Shown here in pieces: positions 9,801 to 24,800 of a stretch of DNA of 64,000 nt. Below the pieces are notes generated by a model that searched no databases, was not told where the DNA came from, and was given only the letters and a program-made list of their open reading frames with translations. This stretch comes from Alentia gelatinosa (taxonomy: Eukaryota > Annelida > Polychaeta > Phyllodocida > Polynoidae): positions 1,292,234 to 1,356,233 of the forward strand of contig OX465592.1 of NCBI GenBank assembly GCA_950022655.1. Direction: 5' to 3'. Made by a program: the position numbers and the translations under genes. Positions within the stretch are counted from its first letter, which is position 1. Every line of letters begins with the position of its first letter.

Positions 9801-12800
9801 TCTGGAGTACTTGAACCAGTCAAAGTTGTCTGAGCAAGTTCAACATTGATAGTGGTAGCAGTGCTTGGTTGGGTTGTCCCTGAAGTGGTAGGTTCTACTG
9901 TACTTGGCTCAGTAGAGAGTGCTTCAGTTGATGCCTCTGAAGTGATATGTGGGGTAGACACATGAGTGCTTTGATCTGTGGTCATCTTTGAGGTGAAGGA
10001 TTCTGTGGTCTCACGTGTTGAAGTTGATTCTGTGGTTTGACCTGGTGTCTGGGACTCGGTTTGAGTGGTCATCTGTGTAGTGGGTAGCTGAGTACTTGCC
10101 TCAGTTGGCATTAATGTTGAGGAAGGCCCACTACTTGTTGTAGACTGGCTCTCTGTTGATGAACCCTCAGTAGTTAGATCTGTAGGCTGTGGTGTTGAAG
10201 AAACAGCCTCTGAGGTTTCTTGACTGGTCAGAACTGCAGTGCTTGTTGCACTTGTCAATGCTGAGGAAGAAGCACCTGTGCTTAAGCCAGCGGTCAAAGT
10301 AGGTGAAGTCTCAGGTACACTTGCTTCAGTGCTTCCCACACTGGTCACAGCAGCAGTTGTTCTTTCTGTGGATACTACAGTAGAGGAGGCCTCTCTTGCA
10401 GCTTCAGTGGCTGATGTAGTCAAAGTTTCAGTTGATGTCTCCTCTGATGTTGTAGGCACTGGAGATGACAGCGCTGTTGTTCCTTCAGTTGAGAAAACTG
10501 TGGAAGTAGCCCCTGTTGTACCTTCAGTAGTCATAGCTGTGAGAAAAACCTTGCATTTAATTCTATGCTAGCACTGTGAATCTCTTTGTGTCTTAAGGAC
10601 TTGTTGTTTGGATCTAATCGTTTTCCTGGGCTAACAATTACTCAGAAATCTACAATATGTAGGAAAAGAACTCATATTTCACTCTCAACAGAAAACAAGG
10701 TGAGTATGAATGCATTTTGTATAGCTTATACTCAAGAGATGAAAACCTTTGAAACCCATTTCTAGTAGGAGTAACCAATACCTTTAGAAACACAAAGACT
10801 TGACTACTACAGGTCAATTAGTAAAATGATATATCTGGCTGTCATTGAACATGTCACCTGTCTTATTGAAGAGTTGGCCCTGAGGCAGGTCTGTGGAATT
10901 GTCTATGTACATCTCTATAGACAAGCTAGGTAAGGCAAAGGCAATATCTGTATTTTCATTACATGTCAGGGACCAAAGTTGCTCCCTTGTCTCCACTTCC
11001 CTGTAGATATTCTATGAAAGAAGCATATTAGCATTTACATATTGCATAGGATATTCCAAGGATTCATGGAAAGGAAATGGAGGATGGGGGTATCACCTGT
11101 TTCCTTTTGGACTTCAATCCTGACAGTTGTAGTGGCTTCAGTTGGTGACAGAGTAGTAGGGACTGTGGTTTCAGTTGCTGAAATTGTCTCAGTCGAAACT
11201 TGTGTGGGCTGTGCTGTTGAAGACACACTTTCTGAAGTTGCTTGATTAGTCACACTAGTAGTAGCACTTGCAGTAGTTGCTGCACTGGTCTCTACTGAGG
11301 TAGGAGCTTCCGTAGTTTTCCCTGTAACCAAAGCTGTAGATGTACCAGCTGTACTTGCTTCAGAGGTTAGCATGGTGGTTGGAGCACTACTTGTTTTCTC
11401 AGTGCTTTGTACTGTTGAGGAAGCTTCTGATGTCACTTCAATAGGTGAGGTGGATGAAATTGCTCCAGTTGTTGTTTCTGCTGTTGATGTGATTGCTGGA
11501 GACACCTCAGTAGATGCCACTGTTGAAGGACGTTCTGTTGTTGCCTCAGCTGTAGATGTACCAGCTGTACTTGCTTCAGAAGTTGGCATGGTCGTTGAAG
11601 GAGCACTACTTGTTTTCTCAGTGCTTGGTACTGTTGAGGAAGCTTCTGATGTCACTTCAATAGGTGAGGTGGATGAAATTGCACCAGTTGTTGTTTCTGC
11701 TGTTGATGTGATTGCTGGAGACACCTCAGTAGATGCCACTGTTGAAGGACGTTCTGTTGTTGCCTCAGCTGTAGATGTACCAGCTGTACTTGCTTCAGAA
11801 GTTGGCATGGTCGTTGAAGGAGCACTACTTGTTTTCTCAGTGCTTGGTACTGTTGAGGAAGCTTCTGATGTCACTTCAATAGGTGAGGTGGATGAAATTG
11901 CATCAGTTGTTGTTTCTGCTGTTGATGTGATTGCTGGAGACACCTCAGTAGATGCCACTGTTGAAGGACGTTCTGTTGTTGCCTCAGCTGTAGATGTACC
12001 AGCTGTACTTGCTTCAGAAGTTGGCATGGTCGTTGAAGGAGCACTACTTGTTTTCTCAGTGCTTGGTACTGTTGAGGAAGCTTCTGATGTCACTTCAATA
12101 GGTGAGGTAGATGAAATTGCTCCAGTTGTTGTTTCTGCTGTTGATGTGATTGCTGGAGACACCTCAGTTGTTCCCTCAGTAGATGCCACTGTTGAAGGAC
12201 GTTCTGTCGTTCCCTCAGTAGTCAGAGCTGTTAAGAGAAACTGTCAGTTTAATTCAGGTGTTGATTTTGTTGTATGACTTCAACACTAGTCTTTCATTTA
12301 TAACCAGTAGTACCCACTGCAGTCCATGAGCTAGTACCATTGCTGATGCTCATGGTTGTGCTTTCTTATGATGGAATTATCACCTCCTGTTTTTTTAACA
12401 GAAATATGTTTATGTGCATGCTACAAAAGTCCCCATGAGAAGTGTGAGTATGTCTTAGATAGAGTCTGAGGCATATTTAAACTGCAACCAGACACTGCCA
12501 ATATCAAAAGAAAAGGACTGGTCTGGCCAGCCACCAATCAGGTTACCTTGTTGGTATTTTGCAAAACCTAAAGCATATGTCATTCTTACAAGTGTTACTA
12601 TGGCATGCCATAAAACATAGGTTGATAAACTAAAGGGAGCAGAGGTGTCACATGCCACCATCCATTTTCTGCCATAAAAATGCATTCCTATTGCTAGTCA
12701 GCCTTCTGAAAAAAAACCTTTCTTCTGACTTGCATTAGTACTTGTCATCTATGTCATTGTTTATGTATTTGTTGGTAGCCTGGGATGGTTAACTCATTAT

Positions 12801-15800
12801 CAACTAAGGTCGGAAGGAATTGTAAATGTATTGTTTAAAACCCACTGCTTATCATCTCTTAAACATAACCACCTGGCTGAAAAGTATTTCAAGGGAAGGC
12901 ACACAATTGTGTACTGGACAAGACTGATACCAAGGCTAATCCAAATCCCTTATGAAGATAATGGTCTATCTGTCTACCCGCACTGGTCAACAATTCTATA
13001 AGCGTATTATCAGAACAGAGTCTTCCAATATTGTTATATGCTTAGAGAAGTATGTACCTCTTACATTGCAGAAATGGAAGAATGATTTATCTATGCAATC
13101 AAATTATAGAAATTGTGCAATTTCCAAAGCAAGATATGAAGCCAAATGACCTTGTATCTCGATAGTTGAGGAGGTTGCTTCAGTTGGTACATTTGTAGTT
13201 GGCACTGTTCTTTCAGTTGTTGCTACAATGGTCGAAGTCTGTGCACTTTCTGGAGTACTTGAACCAGTCAAAGTTGTCTGAGCAAGTTCAACATTGATAG
13301 TGGTAGCAGTGCTTGGTTGGGTTGTCCCTGAAGTGGTAGGTTCTACTGTACTTGGCTCAGTAGAGAGTGCTTCAGTTGATGCCTCTGAAGTGATATGTGG
13401 GGTAGACACATGAGTGCTTTGATCTGTGGTCATCTTTGAGGTGAAGGATTCTGTGGTCTCCAGTGTTGAAGTTGATTTTGTGGTTTGACCTGGTGTCTGG
13501 GACTTGGTTTGAGTGGTCATCTGTGTAGTGGGTAGCTGAGTACTTGCCTCAGTTGGCATCAGTGTTGAGGAAGGCCCACTACTTGTTGTAGACTGGCTCT
13601 CTGTTGATGAACCCTCAGTAGTTAGATCTGTAGGCTGTGGTGTTGAAGAAACAGCCTCTGAGGTTTCTTGACTGGTCAGAACTGCAGTGCTTGTTGCACT
13701 TGTCAATGCTGAGGAAGAAGCACCTGTGCTTAAGCCAGCGGTCAAAGTAGGTGAAGTCTCAGGTACACTTGCTTCAGTGCTTCCCACACTGGTCACAGCA
13801 GCAGTTGTTCTTTCTGTGGATACTACAGTAGAGGAGGCCTCTCTTGCAGCTTCAGTGGCTGATGTAGTCAAAGTTTCAGTTGATGTCTCCTCTGATGTTG
13901 TAGGCACTGGAGATGACAGCGCTGTTGTTCCTTCAGTTGAGAAAACTGTGGAAGTAGCCCCTGTTGTACCTTCAGTAGTCATAGCTGTGAGAAAAACCTT
14001 GCATTTAATTCTATGCTAGCACTGTGAATCTCTTTGTGTCTTAAGGACTTGTTGTTTGGATCTAATCGTTTTCCTGGGCTAACAATTACTCAGAAATCTA
14101 CAATATGTAGGAAAAGAACTCATATTTCACTCTCAACAGAAAACAAGGTGAGTATGAATGCATTTTGTATAGCTTATACTCAAGAGATGAAAACCTTTGA
14201 AACCCATTTCTAGTAGGAGTAACCAATACCTTTAGAAACACAAAGACTTGACTACTACAGGTCAATTAGTAAAATGATATATCTGGCTGTCATTGAACAT
14301 GTCACCTGTCTTATTGAAGAGTTGGCCCTGAGGCAGGTCTGTGGAATTGTCTATGTACATCTCTATAGACAAGCTAGGTAAGGCAAAGGCAATATCTGTA
14401 TTTTCATTACATGTCAGGGACCAAAGTTGCTCCCTTGTCTCCACTTCCCTGTAGATATTCTATGAAAGAAGCATATTAGCATTTACATATTGCATAGGAT
14501 ATTCCAAGGATTCATGGAAAGGAAATGGAGGATGGGGGTATCACCTGTTTCCTTTTGGACTTCAATCCTGACAGTTGTAGTGGCTTCAGTTGGTGACAGA
14601 GTAGTAGGGACTGTGGTTTCAGTTGCTGAAATTGTCTCAGTCGAAACTTGTGTGGGCTGTGCTGTTGAAGACACACTTTCTGAAGTTGCTTGATTAGTCA
14701 CACTAGTAGTAGCACTTGCAGTAGTTGCTGCACTGGTCTCTACTGAGGTAGGAGCTTCCGTAGTTTTCCCTGTAACCAAAGCTGTAGATGTACCAGCTGT
14801 ACTTGCTTCAGAGGTTAGCATGGTGGTTGGAGCACTACTTGTTTTCTCAGTGCTTTGTACTGTTGAGGAAGCTTCTGATGTCACTTCAATAGGTGAGGTG
14901 GATGAAATTGCTCCAGTTGTTGTTTCTGCTGTTGATGTGATTGCTGGAGACACCTCAGTAGATGCCACTGTTGAAGGACGTTCTGTTGTTGCCTCAGCTG
15001 TAGATGTACCAGCTGTACTTGCTTCAGAAGTTGGCATGGTCGTTGAAGGAGCACTACTTGTTTTCTCAGTGCTTGGTACTGTTGAGGAAGCTTCTGATGT
15101 CACTTCAATAGGTGAGGTGGATGAAATTGCACCAGTTGTTGTTTCTGCTGTTGATGTGATTGCTGGAGACACCTCAGTAGATGCCACTGTTGAAGGACGT
15201 TCTGTTGTTGCCTCAGCTGTAGATGTACCAGCTGTACTTGCTTCAGAAGTTGGCATGGTCGTTGAAGGAGCACTACTTGTTTTCTCAGTGCTTGGTACTG
15301 TTGAGGAAGCTTCTGATGTCACTTCAATAGGTGAGGTGGATGAAATTGCACCAGTTGTTGTTTCTGCTGTTGATGTGATTGCTGGAGACACCTCAGTAGA
15401 TGCCACTGTTGAAGGACGTTCTGTTGTTGCCTCAGCTGTAGATGTACCAGCTGTACTTGCTTCAGAAGTTGGCATGGTCGTTGAAGGAGCACTACTTGTT
15501 TTCTCAGTGCTTGGTACTGTTGAGGAAGCTTCTGATGTCACTTCAATAGGTGAGGTGGATGAAATTGCACCAGTTGTTGTTTCTGCTGTTGATGTGATTG
15601 CTGGAGACACCTCAGTAGATGCCACTGTTGAAGGACGTTCTGTTGTTGCCTCAGCTGTAGATGTACCAGCTGTACTTGCTTCAGAAGTTGGCATGGTCGT
15701 TGAAGGAGCACTACTTGTTTTCTCAGTGCTTGGTACTGTTGAGGAAGCTTCTGATGTCACTTCAATAGGTGAGGTAGATGAAAATGCTCCAGTTGTTGTT

Positions 15801-18800
15801 TCTGCTGTTGATGTGATTGCTGGAGACACCTCAGTTGTTCCCTCAGTAGATGCCACTGTTGAAGGACGTTCTGTCGTTCCCTCAGTAGTCAGAGCTGTTA
15901 AGAGAAACTGTCAGTTTAATTCAGGTGTTGATTTTGTTGTATGACTTCAACACTAGTCTTTCATTTATAACCAGTAGTACCCACTGCAGTCCATGAGCTA
16001 GTACCATTGCTGATGCTCATGGTTGTGCTCTCTTATGATGGAATTATCACCTCCTGTTTTTTTAACAGAAATATGTTTATGTGCATGCTACGAAAGTCCC
16101 CATGAGAAGTGTGAGTATGTCTTAGATAGAGTCTGAGGCATATTTAAACTGCAACCAGACACTGCCAATATCAAAAGAAAAGGACTGGTCTGGCCAGCCA
16201 CCAATCAGGTTACCTTGTTGGTATTTTGCAAAACCTAAAGCATATGTCATTCTTACAAGTGTTACTATGGCATGCCATAAAACATAGGTTGATAAACTAA
16301 AGGGAGCAGAGGTGTCACATGCCACCATCCATCTTCTGCCATAAAAATGCATTCCTATTGCTAGTCAGCCTTCTGAAAAAAAACCTTTCTTCTGACTTGC
16401 ATTAGTACTTGTCATCTATGTCATTGTTTATGTATTTGTTGGTAGCCTGGGTTGGTTAACTCATTATCAACTAAGGTCGGAAGGAATTGTAAATGTATTG
16501 TTTAAAACCCACTGCTTATCATCTCTTAAACATAACCACCTGGCTGAAAAGTATTTCAAGGGAAGGCACACTATTGTGTACTGGACAAGACTGATACCAA
16601 GGCTAATCCAAATCCCTTATGAAGATAATGGTCTATCTGTCTACCCGCACTGGTCAACAATTCTATAAGCGTATTATCAGAACAGAGTCTTCCAATATTG
16701 TTATATGCTTAGAGAAGTATGTACCTCTTACATTGCAGAAGTGGAAGAATGATTTATCTATGCAATCAAATTATAGAAATTGTGCAATTTCCAAAGCAAG
16801 ATATGAAGCCAAATGACCTTGTATCTCGATAGTTGAGGAGGTTGCTTCAGTTGGTACATTTGTAGTTGGCACTGTTCTTTCAGTTGTTGCTACAATGGTC
16901 GAAGTCTGTGCACTTTCTGGAGTACTTGAACCAGTCAAAGTTGTCTGAGCAAGTTCAACATTGATAGTGGTAGCAGTGCTTGGTTGGGTTGTCCCTGAAG
17001 TGGTAGGTTCTACTGTACTTGGCTCAGTAGAGAGTGCTTCAGTTGATGCCTCTGAAGTGATATGTGGGGTAGACACATGAGTGCTTTGATCTGTGGTCAT
17101 CTTTGAGGTGAAGGATTCTGTGGTCTCACGTGTTGAAGTTGATTCTGTGGTTTGACCTGGTGTCTGGGACTCGGTTTGAGTGGTCATCTGTGTAGTGGGT
17201 AGCTGAGTACTTGCCTCAGTTGGCATTAGTGTTGAGGAAGGCCCACTACTTGTTGTAGACTGGCTCTCTGTTGATGAACCCTCAGTAGTTAGATCTGTAG
17301 GCTGTGGTGTTGAAGAAACAGCCTCTGAGGTTTCTTGACTGGTCAGAACTGCAGTGCTTGTTGCACTTGTCAATGCTGAGGAAGAAGCACCTGTGCTTAA
17401 GCCAGCGGTCAAAGTAGGTGAAGTCTCAGGTACACTTGCTTCAGTGCTTCCCACACTGGTCACAGCAGCAGTTGTTCTTTCTGTGGATACTACAGTAGAG
17501 GAGGCCTCTCTTGCAGCTTCAGTGGCTGATGTAGTCAAAGTTTCAGTTGATGTCTCCTCTGATGTTGTAGGCACTGGAGATGACAGCGCTGTTGTTCCTT
17601 CAGTTGAGAAAACTGTGGAAGTAGCCCCTGTTGTACCTTCAGTAGTCATAGCTGTGAGAAAAACCTTGCATTTAATTCTATGCTAGCACTGTGAATCTCT
17701 TTGTGTCTTAAGGACTTGTTGTTTGGATCTAATCGTTTTCCTGGGCTAACAATTACTCAGAAATCTACAATATGTAGGAAAAGAACTCATATTTCACTCT
17801 CAACAGAAAACAAGGTGAGTATGAATGCATTTTGTATAGCTTATACTCAAGAGATGAAAACCTTTGAAACCCATTTCTAGTAGGAGTAACCAATACCTTT
17901 AGAAACACAAAGACTTGACTAATACAGGTCAATTAGTAAAATTATATATCTGCCTGTCATTGAACATGTCACCTGTCTTATTGAAGAGTTGGCCCTGAGG
18001 CAGGTCTGTGGAATTGTCTATGTACATCTCTATAGACAAGCTAGGTAAGGCAAAGGCAATATCCGTATCTTTTTTTATTACATGTCAGGGACCAAAGTTG
18101 CTCCCTTGTCTCCACTTCCCTGTAGATATTCTATGAAAGAAGCATATTAGCATTTACATATTGCATAGGATATTCCAAGGATTCATGGAAAGGAAATGGA
18201 GGATGGGGGTATCACCTGTTTCCTTTTGGACTTCAATCCTGACAGTTGTAGTGGCTTCAGTTGGTGACAGAGTAGTAGGGACTGTGGTTTCAGTTGCTGA
18301 AATTGTCTCAGTCGAAACTTGTGTGGGCTGTGCTGTTGAAGACACACTTTCTGAAGTTGCTTGATTAGTCACACTAGTGGTAGCACTTGCAGTAGTTGCC
18401 GCACTGGTCTCTACTGAGGTAGGAGCTTCCGTAGTTTTCCCTGTAACCAAAGCTGTAGATGAACCAGCTGTACTTGCTTCAGAGGTTAGCATGGTGGTTA
18501 AGGCACTACTTGCTATCTCAGTGCTTGGTACTGCTGAGGAAGCTTCTGATGTCACTTCAATTGGTGAGGTAGATGAAATTGCACCAGTTGTTGTTTCTGC
18601 TGTTGATGTGATTGCTGGAGACACCTCAGTAGATGCCACTGTTGAAGGACGTTCTGTTGTTGCCTCAGCTGTAGATGTACCAGCTGTACTTGCTTCAGAA
18701 GTTGGCATGGTCGTTGAAGGAGCACTACTTGTTTTCTCAGTGCTTGGTACTGTTGAGGAAGCTTCTGATGTCACTTCAATAGGTGAGGTAGATGAAAATG

Positions 18801-21800
18801 CTCCAGTTGTTGTTTCTGCTGTTGATGTGATTGCTGGAGACACCTCAGTTGTTCCCTCAGTAGATGCCACTGTTGAAGGACGTTCTGTCGTTCCCTCAGT
18901 AGTCAGAGCTGTTAAGAGAAACTGTCAGTTTAATTCAGGTGTTGATTTTGTTGTATGACTTCAACGCTAGTCTTTCATTTATAACCAGTAGTACCCACTG
19001 CAGTCCATGAGCTAGTACCATTGCTGATGCTCATGGTTGTGCTCTCTTATGATGGAATTATCACCTCCTGTTTTTTTAACAGAAATATGTTTATGTGCAT
19101 GCTACAAAAGTCTCCATGAGAAGTGTGAGTATGTCTTAGATAGAGTCTGAGGCATATTTAAACTGCAACCAGACACTGCCAATATCAAAAGAAAAGGACT
19201 GGTCTGGCCAGCCACCAATCAGGTTACCTTGTTGGTATTTTGCAAAACCTAAAGCATATGTCATTCTTACAAGTGTTACTATGGCATGCCATAAAACATA
19301 GGTTGATAAACTAAAGGGAGCAGAGGTGTCACATGCCATCATCCATCCTCTGCCATAAAAATGCATTCCTATTGCTAGTCAGCCTTCTGAAAAAAAACCT
19401 TTCTTCTGACTTGCATTAGTACTTGTCATCTATGTCATTGTTTATGTATTTGTTGGTAGCCTGGGATGGTTAACTCATTATCAACTAAGGTCGGAAGGAA
19501 TTGTAAATGTATTGTTTAAAACCCACTGCTTATCATCTCTTAAACATAACCACCTGGCTGAAAAGTATTTCAAGGGAAGGCACACAATTGTGTACTGGAC
19601 AAGATTGATACCAAGGCTAATCCAAATCCCTTATGAAGATAATGGTCTATCTGTCTACCCGCACTGGTCAACAATTCTATAAGCGTATTATCAGAACAGA
19701 GTCTTCCAATATTGTTATATGCTTAGAGAAGTATGTACCTCTTACATTGCAGAAATGGAAGAATGATTTATCTATGCAATCAAATTATAGAAATTGTGCA
19801 ATTTCCAAAGCAAGATATGAAGCCAAATGACCTTGTATCTCGATAGTTGAGGAGGTTGCTTCAGTTGGTACATTTGTAGTTGGCACTGTTCTTTCAGTTG
19901 TTGCTACAATGGTCGAAGTCTGTGCACTTTCTGGAGTACTTGAACCAGTCAAAGTTGTCTGAGCAAGTTCAACATTGATAGTGGTAGCAGTGCTTGGTTG
20001 GGTTGTCCCTGAAGTGGTAGGTTCTACTGTACTTGGCTCAGTAGAGAGTGCTTCAGTTGATGCCTCTGAAGTGATATGTGGGGTAGACACATGAGTGCTT
20101 TGATCTGTGGTCATCTTTGAGGTGAAGGATTCTGTGGTCTCCAGTGTTGAAGTTGATTCTGTGGTTTGACCTGGTGTCTGGGACTCGGTTTGAGTGGTCA
20201 TCTGTGTAGTGGGTAGCTGAGTACTTGCCTCAGTTGGCATTAATGTTGAGGAAGGCCCACTACTTGTTGTAGACTGGCTCTCTGTTGATGAACCCTCAGT
20301 AGTTAGATCTGTAGGCTGTGGTGTTGAAGAAACAGCCTCTGAGGTTTCTTGACTGGTCAGAACTGCAGTGCTTGTTGCACTTGTCAATGCTGAGGAAGAA
20401 GCACCTGTGCTTAAGCCAGCGGTCAAAGTAGGTGAAGTCTCAGGTACACTTGCTTCAGTGCTTCCCACACTGGTCACAGCAGCAGTTGTTCTTTCTGTGG
20501 ATACTACAGTAGAGGAGGCCTCTCTTGCAGCTTCAGTGGCTGATGTAATCAAAGTTTCAGTTGATGTCTCCTCTGATGTTGTAGGCACTTGAGATGACAG
20601 CGCTGTTGTTCCTTCAGTTGAGAAAACTGTGGAAGTAGCCCCTGTTGTACCTTCAGTAGTCATAGCTGTGAGAAAAACCTTGCATTTAATTCTATGCTAG
20701 CACTGTGAATCTCTTTGTGTCTTAAGGACTTGTTGTTTGGATCTAATCGTTTTCCTGGGCTAACAATTACTCAGAAATCTACAATATGTAGGAAAAGAAC
20801 TCATATTTCACTCTCAACAGAAAACAAGGTGAGTATGAATGCATTTTGTATAGCTTATACTCAAGAGATGAAAACCTTTGAAACCCATTTCTAGTAGGAG
20901 TAACCAATACCTTTAGAAACACAAAGACTTGACTACTACAGGTCAATTAGTAAAATGATATATCTGCCTGTCATTGAACATGTCACCTGTCTTATTGAAG
21001 AGTTGGCCCTGAGGCAGGTCTGTGGAATTGTCTATGTACATCTCTATAGACAAGCTAGGTAAGGCAAAGGCAATATCTGTATTTTCATTACATGTCAGGG
21101 ACCAAAGTTGCTCCCTTGTCTCCACTTCCCTGTAGATATTCTATGAAAGAAGCATATTAGCATTTACATATTGCATAGGATATTCCAAGGATTCATGGAA
21201 AGGAAATGGAGGATGGGGGTATCACCTGTTTCCTTTTGGACTTCAATCCTGACAGTTGTAGTGGCTTCAGTTGGTGACAGAGTAGTAGGGACTGTGGTTT
21301 CAGTTGCTGAAATTGTCTCAGTCGAAACTTGTGTGGGCTGTGCTGTTGAAGACACACTTTCTGAAGTTGCTTGATTAGTCACACTAGTAGTAGCACTTGC
21401 AGTAGTTGCTGCACTGGTCTCTACTGAGGTAGGAGCTTCCGTAGTTTTCCCTGTAACCAAAGCTGTAGATGTACCAGCTGTACTTGCTTCAGAGGTTAGC
21501 ATGGTGGTTGGAGCACTACTTGTTTTCTCAGTGCTTTGTACTGTTGAGGAAGCTTCTGATGTCACTTCAATAGGTGAGGTGGATGAAATTGCACCAGTTG
21601 TTGTTTCTGCTGTTGATGTGATTGCTGGAGACACCTCAGTAGATGCCACTGTTGAAGGACGTTCTGTTGTTGCCTCAGCTGTAGATGTACCAGCTGTACT
21701 TGCTTCAGAAGTTGGCATGGTCGTTGAAGGAGCACTACTTGTTTTCTCAGTGCTTGGTACTGTTGAGGAAGCTTCTGATGTCACTTCAATAGGTGAGGTG

Positions 21801-24800
21801 GATGAAATTGCACCAGTTGTTGTTTCTGCTGTTGATGTGATTGCTGGAGACACCTCAGTAGATGCCACTGTTGAAGGACGTTCTGTTGTTGCCTCAGCTG
21901 TAGATGTACCAGCTGTACTTGCTTCAGTAGTTGGCATGGTCGTTGAAGGAGCACTACTTGTTTTCTCAGTGCTTGGTACTGTTGAGGAAGCTTCTGATGT
22001 CACTTCAATAGGTGAGGTAGATGAAATTGCTCCAGTTGTTGTTTCGGCTGTTGATGTGATTGCTGGAGACACCTCAGTAGATGCCACTGTTGAAGGACGT
22101 TCTGTTGTTGCCTCAGCTGTAGATGTACCAGCTGTACTTGCTTCAGAAGTTGGCATGGTCGTTGAAGGAGCACTACTTGTTTTCTCAGTGCTTGGTACTG
22201 TTGAGGAAGCTTCTGATGTCACTTCAATAGGTGAGGTGGATGAAATTGCACCAGTTGTTGTTTCTGCTGTTGATGTGATTGCTGGAGACACCTCAGTAGA
22301 TGCCACTGTTGAAGGACGTTCTGTTGTTGCCTCAGCTGTAGATGTACCAGCTGTACTTGCTTCAGAAGTTGGCATGGTCGTTGAAGGAGCACTACTTGTT
22401 TTCTCAGTGCTTGGTACTGTTGAGGAAGCTTCTGATGTCACTTCAATAGGTGAGGTAGATGAAATTGCTCCAGTTGTTGTTTCTGCTGTTGATGTGATTG
22501 CTGGAGACACCTCAGTTGTTCCCTCAGTAGATGCCACTGTTGAAGGACGTTCTGTCGTTCCCTCAGTAGTCAGAGCTGTTAAGAGAAACTGTCAGTTTAA
22601 TTCAGGTGTTGATTTTGTTGTATGACTTCAACGCTAGTCTTTCATTTATAACCAGTAGTACCCACTGCAGTCCATGAGCTAGTACCATTGCTGATGCTCA
22701 TGGTTGTGCTCTCTTATGATGGAATTATCACCTCCTGTTTTTTTAACAGAAATATGTTTATGTGCATGCTACAAAAGTCTCCATGAGAAGTGTGAGTATG
22801 TCTTAGATAGAGTCTGAGGCATATTTAAACTGCAACCAGACACTGCCAATATCAAAAGAAAAGGACTGGTCTGGCCAGCCACCAATCAGGTTACCTTGTT
22901 GGTATTTTGCAAAACCTAAAGCATATGTCATTCTTACAAGTGTTACTATGGCATGCCATAAAACATAGGTTGATAAACTAAAGGGAGCAGAGGTGTCACA
23001 TGCCACCATCCATCTTCTGCCATAAAAATGCATTCCTATTGCTAGTCAGCCTTCTGAAAAAAAACCTTTCTTCTGACTTGCATTAGTACTTGTCATCTAT
23101 GTCATTGTTTATGTATTTGTTGGTAGCCTGGGATGGTTAACTCATTATCAACTAAGGTCGGAAGGAATTGTAAATGTATTGTTTAAAACCCACTGCTTAT
23201 CATCTCTTAAACATAACCACCTGGCTGAAAAGTATTTCAAGGGAAGGCACACAATTGTGTACTGGACAAGACTGATACCAAGGCTAATCCAAATCCCTTA
23301 TGAAGATAATGGTCTATCTGTCTACCCGCACTGGTCAACAATTCTATAAGCGTATTATCAGAACAGAGTCTTCCAATATTGTTATATGCTTAGAGAAGTA
23401 TGTACCTCTTACATTGCAGAAATGGAAGAATGATTTATCTATGCAATCAAATTATAGAAATTGTGCAATTTCCAAAGCAAGATATGAAGCCAAATGACCT
23501 TGTATCTCGATAGTTGAGGAGGTTGCTTCAGTTGGTACATTTGTAGTTGGCACTGTTCTTTCAGTTGTTGCTACAATGGTCGAAGTCTGTGCACTTTCTG
23601 GAGTACTTGAACCAGTCAAAGTTGTCTGAGCAAGTTCAACATTGATAGTGGTAGCAGTGCTTGGTTGGGTTGTCCCTGAAGTGGTAGGTTCTACTGTACT
23701 TGGCTCAGTAGAGAGTGCTTCAGTTGATGCCTCTGAAGTGATATGTGGGGTAGACACATGAGTGCTTTGATCTGTGGTCATCTTTGAGGTGAAGGATTCT
23801 GTGGTCTCCAGTGTTGAAGTTGATTCTGTGGTTTGACCTGGTGTCTGGGACTCGGTTTGAGTGGTCATCTGTGTAGTGGGTAGCTGAGTACTTGCCTCAG
23901 TTGGCATTAGTGTTGAGGAAGGCCCACTACTTGTTGTAGACTGGCTCTCTGTTGATGAACCCTCAGTAGTTAGATCTGTAGGCTGTGGTGTTGAAGAAAC
24001 AGCCTCTGAGGTTTCTTGACTGGTCAGAACTGCAGTGCTTGTTGCACTTGTCAATGCTGAGGAAGAAGCACCTGTGCTTAAGCCAGCGGTCAAAGTAGGT
24101 GAAGTCTCAGGTACACTTGCTTCAGTGCTTCCCACACTGGTCACAGCAGCAGTTGTTCTTTCTGTGGATACTACAGTAGAGGAGGCCTCTCTTGCAGCTT
24201 CAGTGGCTGATGTAGTCAAAGTTTCAGTTGATGTCTCCTCTGATGTTGTAGGCACTTGAGATGACAGCGCTGTTGTTCCTTCAGTTGAGAAAACTGTGGA
24301 AGTAGCCCCTGTTGTACCTTCAGTAGTCATAGCTGTGAGAAAAACCTTGCATTTAATTCTATGCTAGCACTGTGAATCTCTTTGTGTCTTAAGGACTTGT
24401 TGTTTGGATCTAATCGTTTTCCTGGGCTAACAATTACTCAGAAATCTACAATATGTAGGAAAAGAACTCATATTTCACTCTCAACAGAAAACAAGGTGAG
24501 TATGAATGCATTTTGTATAGCTTATACTCAAGAGATGAAAACCTTTGAAACCCATTTCTAGTAGGAGTAACCAATACCTTTAGAAACACAAAGACTTGAC
24601 TACTACAGGTCAATTAGTAAAATGATATATCTGGCTGTCATTGAACATGTCACCTGTCTTATTGAAGAGTTGGCCCTGAGGCAGGTCTGTGGAATTGTCT
24701 ATGTACATCTCTATAGACAAGCTAGGTAAGGCAAAGGCAATATCTGTATTTTCATTACATGTCAGGGACCAAAGTTGCTCCCTTGTCTCCACTTCCCTGT

